64,000 bases of DNA from Anthoceros angustus (Eukaryota > Streptophyta > Anthocerotopsida > Anthocerotales > Anthocerotaceae), in NCBI GenBank assembly GCA_010909165.1, contig VJWM01000068.1:1-64000 (forward strand), given 5' to 3'. The position numbers and the translations under genes are program-made. Each line of letters begins with the position of its first letter. The first letter of the stretch is position 1. Shown in pieces: positions 37,965-48,022 of the stretch. Below the pieces are notes generated by a model. That model made no database searches, was not told where the DNA came from, and was given only the letters and a program-made list of their open reading frames with translations.

Positions 37965-38060
37965 GAAAGGTTCCTTTAGTACGAGAGGACAGTCTGGGAC
38001 AACAGGTGATCAATCCGCTCTTGTCTGGACATGCCAATTGGGATGCCCCTCTCCATTATA
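37965..38060 (+). rRNA. Possible large-subunit rRNA 3' fragment (sarcin-ricin loop region)
   Basis: The stretch contains AGTACGAGAGGA (37978-37989), the universally conserved sarcin-ricin loop of large-subunit rRNA, in the context TTTAGTACGAGAGGAC. About 45 nt downstream ACATGCCAAT resembles TCATGCCAAT, at a similar distance in bacterial 23S rRNA. It is not the plant cytosolic 25S version, which reads GAGAGGAACCG. Upstream sequence does not look like rRNA. It could be an organelle- or bacteria-derived insertion, or a chance match. Confidence 0.35.
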
Positions 38061-41000
38061 TTTTCACATCCCACCAACCAAATCTTTGATCATCCTCACT
38101 GTTTGTTGAACCGCGCGGATGCACCAAGCTGGAAGGCTCAATCATGCATGATGTGAGTACCATGCCCCACACCCTAGCCGGCTTGGACACCTCAAGGAAG
38201 TCGATGGTCGTCAACTTGCTACATGAAAAGGCGATGGCCCTATGCCGCGCGGTTTGCGATGGTAATGTGCTCGGACGGGATTCATGTGGTGCTGGGGATG
38301 GGGGCTTCATATAGTAACATGCCAGTGAGACGGCTGTACGTGCCAGAGCATTAATCGCCTCGGAGGTTGAGACGCAGCATCTTGTGCTCCTCTGTACCAT
38401 CTGATTGAAGGCACTGATCCAGTCTTCTGACAATGGCTGAAGAAATAGCAGGCAGTCACTTGCCTCAAATGACCAGGTGACAGCTCCACATTGTGATCGT
38501 CCTTGCCTCACGTCAGGCGTATTGCAGAACCTGCACCAGTTGGATTGGGTTGATTTCACTGACCCAGTTAAAATGCCTGTGGGTTTGTAGCACCCCAGAT
38601 TGCATCCTTTCCACGATATGTACTACTGTGTTTTATTGGGCAGACCTAAATCCATATCCGAAATTGATATATTATTATAATCTACATTTCTCACATTCAA
38701 AATTTGTTCATACCAATGAGGTATCCAGCCGAAATTGTCTTCGGATTTTGATCTATTTCACAGGTTCCTACATCTATTTGACGGTAGCAGATCTGGAATA
38801 TGCGTCTCTTGTTTTGGCACTGGTCTTACTCCAATCAGATTCACTACCTCGTTTTGTTCCTTGCACAACCAAAATAACCCTACGAGTTAATGTATTAACA
38901 TCACTTTCTATTTGAGCCAAGTGAGCCTCATATCTGCATCACCATACAAAAGTATTAGTATATTATTTTATGATATTATTATTTAATTATTTTGCATATA
39001 TTAACATCACTTTCTATTTGAGCCAAGTGAGCCTCGTATCTACATGACCACACAAAAGTATTAGCATGTTGTTTAATTATTTAATTATTTTACATATCTA
39101 CCGTCTTACGCTTTTCTTGGATTGATTCTAGAACGCACGATAATCTTTGATATTGGTCATTTATTTCCTTCCATTTTGTTTTCAATATATGCAAAAGCTC
39201 CCACCTTTCCCTTTCCTCCAATCTATCTAAGAGCATGAAATATTAAACATAAAAGACCATTCATAATAATCCAATGTGGTCACAACATAGCAATCTAAAA
39301 CCTAGAAATTTTACTTGTGAGTTCTGGATGGGGCAGATGCCCATTTCATGTTTCTCAAGTGCTCGATTCTCGCCTTGTAATCTTCATGGCCTCTCAATTC
39401 TCAGCATAATTGGGCACCTGTCAAGTTCTTTTGGTCACGATCTTCTTGGAGGTGGAGGTGGTGGTTTAGCATCTTTAGAAAAATACAATCAAGATGTCGC
39501 TTTGAGTTTCAAAATACTTCCTATGATTTTAGCAACAAATTTTGTAAGTCAATAGAAATATAAAATTAATGGATATGTGATTTACGCGAATGAATTTGAG
39601 CACGCATTTTGTTAATGAAATTATTTCCGGCCCACATGTTGTATATCCGTGATTCCATTCCATGATAAGAGATGATTTATTGAGGTGAAAGAACGATGGA
39701 AAGAGACCATCTAGGATAAGAAGTTTCTTTCTTGTAGAAATTATTGATAAAATTAAATAAGTTTTGAGACTTTTACCGAGGCTCATGTGGACAGATTTTG
39801 TATTTTGCCTTCGAACATCGAATAGGTGCTGATATTCATTCATAGAAACAACTAATCAATGGCATACTTTATGGATTGAAAGTGTGAATTATAGATTATA
39901 GATCATTTTAAATTACTACTTATAATCTTGGGTTCCTTTAAAGTGGTTCCAAGTCAAACCATGTATGATGATAGGTTCTTTAGCATGCTTCTTCATGAAC
40001 TTAGTTGTATCGGGTTTTAAGGATCCAAGTTTATATCCAAAGGTTTTCCTTAGACATTGATTCTTTTATTTTTGTATGAAGATATCCAATCTTTTTCTTG
40101 CTAAAAATATCAAAGAAAATATATTAAGTTTTTTTTATCAAATTTATGAGTTTTCCTAAATTTTTAAAAAGTTGTACTAACTAAAGCTTGCTAAACTACC
40201 TTTGATCGGAGTGGTTTGAACTTCTCCGGCTCCTCCTCCGGTGGAAGGATGATATTATAGATACTCATTGGAGAGCATCATTTTTCCTTGAAAGTGAGCT
40301 ACAAATAACATTTCCATGTAAAATAATCCATGGACATAAGTAGCTTGATCAAGTAATCTTAGAAATGAAAGAAACCACAAAAGTGCAATAATATGCACTT
40401 GTATGTAGTGTCTTGTAGCCAAGTTGGAAAATTAAACTTCCTAAGTAGATAAGTGCCTTTCTTCAAGTAAGAAATGATTCAAATATCATGTAGGCTTCGA
40501 GGTCTTCAATTCATCATTATGAGGTTGCAACACAAAACATGTTGGCATATATCACATGATCACGAGAAGAATAAATGGGCAATTCCATGCATAAGATTGA
40601 ATCGACAACCATAATCAGGTTCACATAAGAAAAACTTTGAGATGACATGTATTCCCAGGATTTTGCCACGTTTGTAGTGCATGAGCAAATAAAACATAAG
40701 GTAAGTGTTTTTATTTCATACCTATGAAATCTGCATGTGTGAATAGAATTCAAGTAAGGTAAGACACCCTACAACTTTCACTAGATAGAATTTACAACAT
40801 TGTAGAAATTAGCTGATAAATTCACAACAATGTAGCAATCAAGTGATAGAGCAATAACACAACCTTTTGAAATGATTCACATGATCTAGTTAAACTTCCC
40901 TTCACATGAAATGAAGAAAACATAAAACATATTTTATTGATTCAAGTTTAATCTAAAAATTATTATTTATATTTAAATTAATTGATAATATTAATTTAAT

Positions 41001-41180
41001 ATTTTAATATATTGCTAGTAATACCCCTCACTATGCAGCCAATCACAATATGACAACTTCCTTAAGCCGCCAATCAGCTTCCATTCTAGCATTCTAGCTC
41101 TCTACCAACTAATACGGCAGACTAAAACCAAGCAGCTCCCCTTGTAGCTCTCAACCAACTGCTCCCACCCTTCTGTCTTA
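38061..41180. other. AT-rich gene-poor interval
   Basis: A minus-strand frame of 167 codons (38559-38056) and several shorter frames have no recognised domain. A segment of about 105 bp containing ACATCACTTTCTATTTGAGCC is duplicated in tandem at 38895-39100. From 39.1 to 41.0 kb the sequence is strongly AT-rich and no gene is visible. Confidence 0.4.
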
Positions 41181-41183
41181 GCT

Positions 41184-41339
41184 CTAAGAGTTAGTATCCT
41201 GCTAACTCAAAGTTCAATGATCCTAAGAGCTAATATCCGGCTAACTCAAAGTTCAATGATCCTAAGAGCTAGTATCCTGCTAACTCAAAGTTCAATGATC
41301 CTAAGAGCTAGTATCCTGCTAACTCAAAGTTCAATGATC
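41184..41339. repeat. 39-bp tandem repeat, four copies
   Basis: The unit, which starts CTAAGAGCTAGTATCCTGCT and ends TTCAATGATC, begins at 41184, 41223, 41262 and 41301. The copies differ at only a few positions. It lies about 650 bp downstream of the TFIIIA stop codon. Confidence 0.95.
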
Positions 41340-41989
41340 GTAGGCCAAATGCGGTTAAGCATTTGCCGCACATGATTGGCTGCGTAGAAATTAACAAGTA
41401 GAGTTGGATTGACTTCAACTAGAGTTGATTTGTACAAACCGCGCTAAGCAACATATTGGGCTCGTTTTTTGATATATACCGCTAAGCGACATGATGAGCT
41501 CGTTTCACATTTTAATGTGCGATAGATAAGCTTTATTGAGAAATATGAATAAACTTTTAAATAATATAAATAGATATCCACTTATATCGAACGTAGCTCC
41601 TTTCTAGAGTCAGTGAAAGGCTCCTAAGATAATTCAGAAGGTCTCGGATATGAACTCATTTCTTTCTATAGTCAGAAACGCTTCCACGATAACACGAAGC
41701 TCCTCTAATATGCACATGTTTTCCTGATTCCTCCTGGCCCAAAAACCCTCACTCGCAGGAAAGCCACGAGTGAAGCTCAACCCTCCTTGTCTGGTGGAGA
41801 GGTTCGAAGATCTAATGAAAACAATCCTGGATTGTCTTCCCAAAATCACCCCTAAGATGGTTTACATTGAAGCCGGCACTGCTTTGACTACCTACCGCAC
41901 CTATGTAGGCAGTTAGACTAACCAATCATAAGGCCTTTCTCTATCCTGGCTTTGTACAAGAGCAACTTACTCAAAATGTACAGGTCGAC

Positions 41990-43501
41990 TCAGTCATCGG
42001 ATTCCTCATGGTCTTCAAATAGCTGATCCACAGAATCCAGGATGACACGAGGCCTGCCTCCACGTTCCCTAGACTGAAAATCTTCATCCTCATTCTCAAA
42101 GTCGCCCTGGAATGAAACAACGGATCAAGCTTCGAGTTGCAGTGAAAAGAACTTTGCACGATCCTAAGGGAGCTTAACAAATAGCTACATACCTGGGTGG
42201 GGCAGTGTTCACTGGCTAGTTCATGCCTATCCCTTACAGCTTTGTATGCAAACCTCCTACCACAGTCGGGGAACTTGCAAACAAATGGCTTTATCTCTTT
42301 GTGCACAGCTTTCATGTGAATGGTCAGATTGGATCTCTGCACAAGAGAAGAACGTATCACAGCAGATCCCCATGCTGACAAAGAGAGATAAGAAGGAAGA
42401 GGCTACTGGTGGCGGTGTGAATACTTTTGTATAGCTGTGTTGGCAGCCCGGGGAAGGACAAGGAAGCCTCTGCTGTGAATCGGCATGCAATTTGTGGTGC
42501 TTGATCTGTAACTTCTTAGGGACTGACATTCCACACACCTCACAAGCAAAATACCGATGCGAGGTACTCATGTGCTTTTGGAGAGCCTCATAATCAGTAA
42601 ATGACTCCTCGCAGCCAGGGGAAGAACAAGGATATAATTTATGCTTCTTGCCTGATATCACATTACATCACGGTCATCAACTGCTCTGCTTGACAGGGGC
42701 AAGAGATGACTACTAGCATCTGAGGTAAAGAATTCTGATAAGGAAATGCCGTGCAAAATCAAGTACAGTGCCATATACTCACTCCTCGTCTCAACTGTTA
42801 CTGACCATGAACCTTGAGTTTGTGTTGCCGAAGATGTGCCGAAAATTGAAGGCTTGTAGACAGGCAGGCTCTCGCAGACGAAAGGCTTCTCTCCACGGTC
42901 ACTGCTTTCCAGAACGCTGCAGATAGTCACCTTTCATTTGATGAAGCTTCGTGTGTCGCTTGAGGTTTGAAACAAGGGTGAAAGAAGCACTACATCCCTC
43001 CCAGGTACAGAAGAACAGCTGCCCACTGTGAAGCACCATGTGACGTTTTAGGTGATCTGGACGCTTGTACTTGCTAGCGCAGCCAGCAATAGGGCAACAA
43101 AACACCTTCTGCTAACACAAAGTTGGAAGGACGTCAGACAGCTTTTCTCATGCCATGCCCAGACGGGCCAGTCGGAAATAAATAAACAGCATCCAAACAG
43201 AGCAGAAACCTTCAACTTGCCTCTGTGGCATGGCACAACATGTGCTGCTTGAGGTTGGAGGGCTTGACGAAAGATTCTCCGCATTCAGAACAAGGGTGCC
43301 GCTTTTGCTGCTTAACTTGCTTTTGGGTGAGGAAGGCTCGTCGAGAAAGTGGGCAGTGTCATAGTCCGGATCTGCAGCATCGTCACAGTCTGTCTCCAAG
43401 TCATCAGGTCCAGGACGTGAACTTCCGTCTATCTCCTGCCCGTTTTCGAAAGAGATATCCGTTTGCACCTCTCTTTCTTGAATCTCTGTCATGGTATGCA
43501 A
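41990..43501 (-). CDS. TFIIIA: Transcription factor IIIA, copy 1 (five exons, small frameshifts)
   Basis: TFIIIA binds the internal control region of 5S rRNA genes, and 5S rRNA itself, through tandem C2H2 zinc fingers. Exons on the minus strand are about 43501-43221, 43109-42783, 42651-42425, 42336-42193 and 42106-41990. Fingers visible in order include CSECGESFVKPSNLKQHMLCH, CCPIAGCASKYKRPDHLKRH, CTWEGC...LKRHTKLH, a Cys-poor spacer (VCESLPVYKPSIF), CSSPGC...ALQKHMSTSH, CEVCGMSVPKKLQIKHHKLH and CKFPDCGRRFAYKAVRDRH. The C-terminus GDFENEDEDFQSRERGGRPR is typical of plant TFIIIA. Intron 1 has a GC-AG splice pair. Single-base losses shift frame in exon 1 (T homopolymer) and exon 2. Only this copy has the last exon. 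Predicted length is about 365 residues. Confidence 0.88.
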
Positions 43502-44042
43502 ATTTCCACCTTGGTGGATCGAACACGATCAGCGGTGGGCGATTAGGTCTCGCCAACCACCTTGACATGCAAACTAACAAGAATCCTGTCCTCGACCCTA
43601 CGTAGATAGTCCCTGGTATAGAATCAGGGACTAAAACTGAAGACTTTGGCAGACACAGCCAACCGAGGCACTTCACTTGCACCAACGCAAGCCGCTGGCT
43701 TGCTCAACTGATCTTCATCTTCTTATTGGGCACCCGAGATCGCACCATGATCACTCCCACAAACACCATCACCAGCGAGAGGAGTGTCACGCCAGCCAGC
43801 CAGGAATGAGGACGGCGTACTCACGGGCAGGAAAGTAGTTGTGCACGAAGTGGTCACTGTCAACGAAGGGAGTGATGAGCACCCAGAAAGTGTAGTAGCT
43901 GAAGACGCTGACGCTGAACAGAAGCATCAACAGCCCAATTGCCCTATCGCCCAACTCCATGCTTGCCCACTCCACTCTCAGATCCCGCCTGCATAACCGG
44001 CAAGCCGATACCCACAACAAGTAGCTCACCGCCCAGCACACA
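42194..44042. repeat. Tandem duplication C, copy 1 (about 1.85 kb: DPM2 plus TFIIIA)
   Basis: The unit begins TGGGTGGGGCAGTG, one base outside the 3' end of TFIIIA exon 4, and ends upstream of the DPM2 start codon. It is repeated at 44043-45884. The junction shares the short word CATGG/TGGG, which suggests microhomology. Copies are nearly identical apart from scattered 1-4 bp indels. Confidence 0.93.
43704..43960 (-). CDS. DPM2: DPM2, dolichol-phosphate-mannose synthase subunit 2, copy 1
   Basis: DPM2 is a small ER membrane protein that stabilises the catalytic DPM1 subunit through DPM3. The complex makes dolichyl-phosphate-mannose for N-glycans, GPI anchors and O-mannosylation. The frame starts MELGDRAIGLLMLLFSVSVF and has the family signature YYTFWVLITPFVDSDHFVHN. 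A second helix follows, TLLSLVMVFVGVIMV, with a lysine-containing tail (PNKKMKIS) ending at TGA 43706-43704. Two transmembrane segments and about 85 residues fit the family. Relative to the family, one base is missing near GWLA (about 43.79 kb), so the frame ends early as given; a short intron is less likely. Only 82 bp of this copy's own upstream sequence lies before the duplication junction. Confidence 0.85.
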
Positions 44043-45342
44043 TGGGTGGGGCAGTGTTCACTGCTAGTTCATGCCTATCCTTACAGCTTTGTATGCAAAC
44101 CTCCTACCACACAGTCGGGAACTTGCAAACAAATGGCTTTATCTCTTTGTGCACAGCTTTCATGTGAATGGTCAGATTGGATCTCTGCACAAGAGAAGAA
44201 CGTATCACAGCAGATCCCCATGCTGACAAAGAGAGATAAGAAGGAAGAGGCTACTGGTGGCGGTGTGAATACTTTTGTATAGCTGTGTTGGCAGCCCGGG
44301 AAGGACAAGGAAGCCTCTGCTGTGAATCGGCATGCAATTTGTGGTGCTTGATCTGTAACTTCTTAGGGACTGACATTCCACACACCTCACAAGCAAAATA
44401 CCGATGCGAGGTACTCATGTGCTTTTGGAGAGCCTCATAATCAGTAAATGACTCGCAGCCAGGGGAAGAACAAGGATATAATTTATGCTTCTTGCCTGAT
44501 ATCACATTACATCACGGTCATCAACTGCTCTGCTTGATAGGGCAAGAGATGACTACTAGCATCTGAGGTAAAGAATTCTGATAAGGAAATGCTGCAAAAT
44601 CAAGTACAGTGCCATATACTCACCTCGTCTCAACTGTTACTGACCATGAACCTTGAGTTTGTGTTGCCGAAGATGTGCGAAAATTGAAGGCTTGTAGACA
44701 GGCAGGCTCTCGCAGACGAAAGGCTTCTCTTCCACGGTCACTCGCTTTCCAGAACGCTGCAGATAGTCACCTTTCATTTGATGAAGCTTCGTGTGTCGCT
44801 TGAGGTTTGAAACAAGGGTGAAAGAAGCACCACATCCCTCCCAGGTACAGAAGAACAGCTGCCCACTGTGAAGCACCATGTGACGTTTTAGGTGATCTGG
44901 ACGCTTGTACTTGCTAGCGCAGCCAGCAATAGGGCAACAAAACACCTTCTGCTAACACAAAGTTGGAAGGACGTCAGACAGCTTTTCTCATGCCATGCCC
45001 AGACGGGCCAGTCGGAAATAAATAAACAGCATCCAAACAGAGCAGAAACCTTCAACTTGCCTCTGTGGCATGGCACAACATGTGCTGCTTGAGGTTGGAG
45101 GGCTTGACGAAAGATTCTCCGCATTCAGAACAAGGGTGCCGCTTACGTTGCTTAACTTGCTTTTTGGGTGAGGAAGGCTCGTCGAGAAAGTGGGCAGTGT
45201 CATAGTCCGGATCTGCAGCATCGTCACAGTCTGTCTCCAAGTCATCAGGTCCAGGACGTGAACTTCCGTCTATCTCCTGCCCGTTTTCGAAAGAGATATC
45301 CGTTTGCACCTCTCTTTCTTGAATCTCTGTCATGGTATGCAA
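44043..45342 (-). pseudogene. TFIIIA: TFIIIA, copy 2, lacks the last exon
   Basis: This duplicate of the gene at 41990-43501 is cut by the duplication junction. Exon 1 (45342-45061) is intact here, unlike in copy 1, and includes the first finger. Exon 2 (44948-44624) is also intact and keeps LQRSGKRVTVEEKPFVCESL in frame. The equivalents of exons 3 and 4 follow with small deletions near 44.29 and 44.10 kb. The sequence then runs into the region upstream of DPM2 copy 1 exactly where intron 4 should start, so the exon encoding the acidic C-terminus is absent. Transcripts could only end aberrantly. The same GC-AG intron 1 is present. Copy 2 is useful for correcting copy 1. Confidence 0.85.
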
Positions 45343-45544
45343 ATTTCCACCTTGGTGGATCGAACACGATCAGCGGTGGGCGATTAGGTCTCGCCAACCA
45401 CCTTGACATGCAAACTAACAAGAATCCTGTCCTCGACCCTACGTAGATAGTCCCTGGTATAGAATCAGGGACTAAAACTGAAGACTTTGGCAGACACAGC
45501 CAACCGAGGCACTTCACTTGCACCAACGCAAGCCGCTGGCTTGC

Positions 45545-45801
45545 TCAACTGATCTTCATCTTCTTATTGGGCACCGAGATCGCACCATGATCACTCCCAC
45601 AAACACCATCACCAGCGAGAGGAGTGTCACGCCAGCCAGCCAGGAATGAGGACGGCGTACTCACGGGCAGGAAAAGAAGTTGTGCACGAAGTGGTCACTG
45701 TCAACGAAGGGAGTGATGAGCACCCAGAAAGTGTAGTAGCTGAAGACGCTGACGCTGAACAGAAGCATCAACAGCCCAATTGCCCTATCGCCCAACTCCA
45801 T
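45545..45801 (-). CDS. DPM2: DPM2, dolichol-phosphate-mannose synthase subunit 2, copy 2
   Basis: This copy has the same start and first transmembrane segment as copy 1. After HFVHN the text reads TTCTTTTCCTGC with one extra base relative to copy 1 (an A-run on the plus strand), so the frame ends at SCP followed by TGA. One base is also missing near the RSRVPN segment. The two copies break at different places, and their overlap supports a normal two-helix DPM2. This copy retains its native promoter, which it would share with the divergent nucleosidase gene, and is the better candidate for the expressed gene. Confidence 0.82.
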
Positions 45802-46205
45802 GCTTGCCCACTCCACTCTCAGATCCCGCCTGCCATAACCGGCAAGCCGATACCACAACAAGTAGCTCACCGCCCAGCACACATGGAGTCGCGAAAACCC
45901 TAACCTCAAGACCGGAATGCCGTCGCAACAACGCTGCGGCTGGACGGCTCCATCCCCTCTTGTCCAGCCAGCCCAGCGGCAAGCCACAGCAGGCAACAAC
46001 GAGCCTTGGCTTTCTCCTGCCGCAATTCACAGCCGATGGTTACGGCAGCTAACAGGTTGTATAGGTATAGAGTAGTACATACAACGAAATGTTTGGCAAG
46101 TTGTTCACGGCTGGTGCATGAAAACACACATTTAGCAAGAAACCCAGAACCTTGCCCATATTTCTTACCTTCCAGATAGGCGGTTCCGCTCCCGGTGAGG
46201 TCACC
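45802..46205. promoter_or_regulatory. Divergent promoter region between DPM2 and the nucleosidase gene
   Basis: About 400 bp separate the DPM2 start (minus strand) from the first recognised exon of the nucleosidase gene (plus strand). It contains AAACCCTAA at 45895-45903, the telo-box found in many plant promoters of translation-related and housekeeping genes. No clear TATA box is visible. Regulation by this region is inferred from position only. Confidence 0.5.
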
Positions 46206-48022
46206 ATGGGCGTCAGCTCTGCCTCAAGAAGAAAGTGATCATCGACACGGATCCCGGTGTCGGTCAGTTACTTTCCTTCCACAGGACCCAACACCGGTCC
46301 TTGTACTTTACGGCCGGTGGTGACTCAGAGACGAGAACAGCGTGGTGTGGTTGTTGATGTGGGTTTTGCAGATGACGCCATGGCCATCTTTCTTGCTCTG
46401 GAGTCGGAGGAGTTGGATGTCATCGGGCTGACTACAACCTTTGGCAACGTGCGGACTGTGATGGCAACGCAGAATGCCCTGCATTTGGTGGGAGTTGGTG
46501 CATGTGTGTGCTGGGCTGTGCACTTTGTTCTGGGCCCTTCGTCTGCTGACTGACTTCATCATTCCATCCCGCGGTGTAGCTCGAGGTGGCTGGTAGAGAG
46601 GACATTCCGGTTTCACAGGGCTGCTTCATTTCTTAGGGTAAGCTTCTCGCTCGAAGTGGGAACTCGAGCCTGCAATCCAGCGAATCAACTGTGGGGACCC
46701 TGATTTGGATCAGGTTACTGTGCACAAGAGCAATCACAAGCTGAGCTCGGGCTGGATTATACTCATACCAGCATGCCCGAGCTTGTATGCAGGAGCTGCT
46801 AAAGAACGAATTGCAGATTTTGTGCACGGTGCCGATGGGCTCGGAAACACGTATCCGCCTACACCCAAGGGAAAAGCGATAGTTCCCGGCCCCAGACTTC
46901 CTCAATCAGAAAGTGACTGAGGAGCCTGGGATGATTACTGTCGTGGCGCTTGGGCCCCTAACAAATTTGGCAAGGTACATGGGGATGGATTGGAAGGCCT
47001 GCCGGTTAGCAGTGTTGTGTTTCAAGCTGACAGACCCTGTTAGACAAAAGCAAAGACATCTGACTTCAGCACATTTGGACTTTCTGTCTGCAGGCAATAG
47101 AAGATGACCCCTCGTTTGCCACGAAAGTAGCTCAGATCGTTGTTCTTGGGGGAGCCTTCTTCGTCAATGGGAATGTCAATCCCGCTGCCGAAGCAAATGT
47201 GAGTTCCACTTGTTGTTTAGACAATGATATGTCGAACTATTGGAGTTTGTGAAAATGGAGGCGATTGATATCTCGTTGTTTGTGGCAGATTCTTGGAGAC
47301 CCGGAAGCTGCCGACATTGTCTTCACTTCCGGTGCTAATATCTTGGTTAGGGCCTCAACATCACCCATCAGGTGCTGTTGACAGGTATGGATTGTAGACG
47401 CCTGTGCAGGCATGTCATGATAGTTGCTGCAGGCATGGGCATAGAGGTGTTGACAAATGTGAGGAGGGTACGTACCTTTTTCAGGATCCGATCTGAAGCA
47501 ATGGCAAGCAAGCAACGGCAGGTTCAGCAAGTATCTGTATGATATTTCCCAGTTCTACTTCAGTTACCATCGAGAGGCCTATGGTATAGACGGTATGCCA
47601 CATCCTTTCTCGTCCTGATGCTTTGTGATGAGACGAGGGTCATGCAGGTTGTGGCACCTACTTTTCCAGAACCTGATGTTCCGTTGTGGAATCAGCCATC
47701 TACCTTCATGATCCGACAACAGTAGTTGCTACCATAGATCCAACGCTTCTGACCTACACTGAAGGGGTGATCAGGGTACAGCAAGATGGTATCAGTAGGG
47801 GCCTGACCATCTTCAACAGCAGCAAGAAAACGTGAGTAGGCTTCCCGTTTCGAAGGCGACCTTTTGACTATTGTTTACACTTACTCATCTGTGTAGCATG
47901 GCGTACCGCACAGCTGGGACCCACCTACAGAGTGGAGCGGCCACCCCTCAGTGAAGGTTGGGGTGACGGTTGATGCCGAGGCAGTCGTGAGGATGATCAA
48001 AGAGAGATGCTTACATATCTAG
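46206..48022 (+). CDS. URH1: Uridine nucleosidase (inosine-uridine nucleoside hydrolase family), nine exons
   Basis: The family hydrolyses uridine to uracil and ribose in pyrimidine salvage, using a calcium ion held by aspartates. Exons are about 46206-46262, 46372-46488, 46581-46637, 46793-46974, 47094-47198, 47289-47384, 47485-47592, 47696-47831 and 47897-48022. Exon 1 ends VIIDTDPGV and exon 2 continues DDAMAIFLALESEELDVIGL, giving the N-terminal calcium-binding signature. Later landmarks are RIADFVHGADGLGN, GMITVVALGPLTNLA, IVVLGGAFFVNGNVNPAAEA and LTYTEGVIRVQQDGISRGLT. The last exon ends VVRMIKERCLHI. About 330 residues, as in plant URH proteins. Single-base slips occur near 46.89, 46.97 and 47.35 kb, and the start codon is not in frame with exon 1 as written. 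Confidence 0.85.

Larger units (their letters stand above)
44043..45884. repeat. Tandem duplication C, copy 2 (about 1.84 kb: DPM2 plus TFIIIA)
   Basis: This is the direct repeat of 42194-44042. It keeps the native sequence upstream of DPM2 on its right side, beyond 45884. Confidence 0.93.

Noticed and set aside
43225..43605. Plus-strand frame of 126 codons over TFIIIA exon 1 and its duplicate at 45168-45446
   Set aside because: It is antisense to the zinc-finger exon and has no domain; it repeats only because the locus is duplicated.
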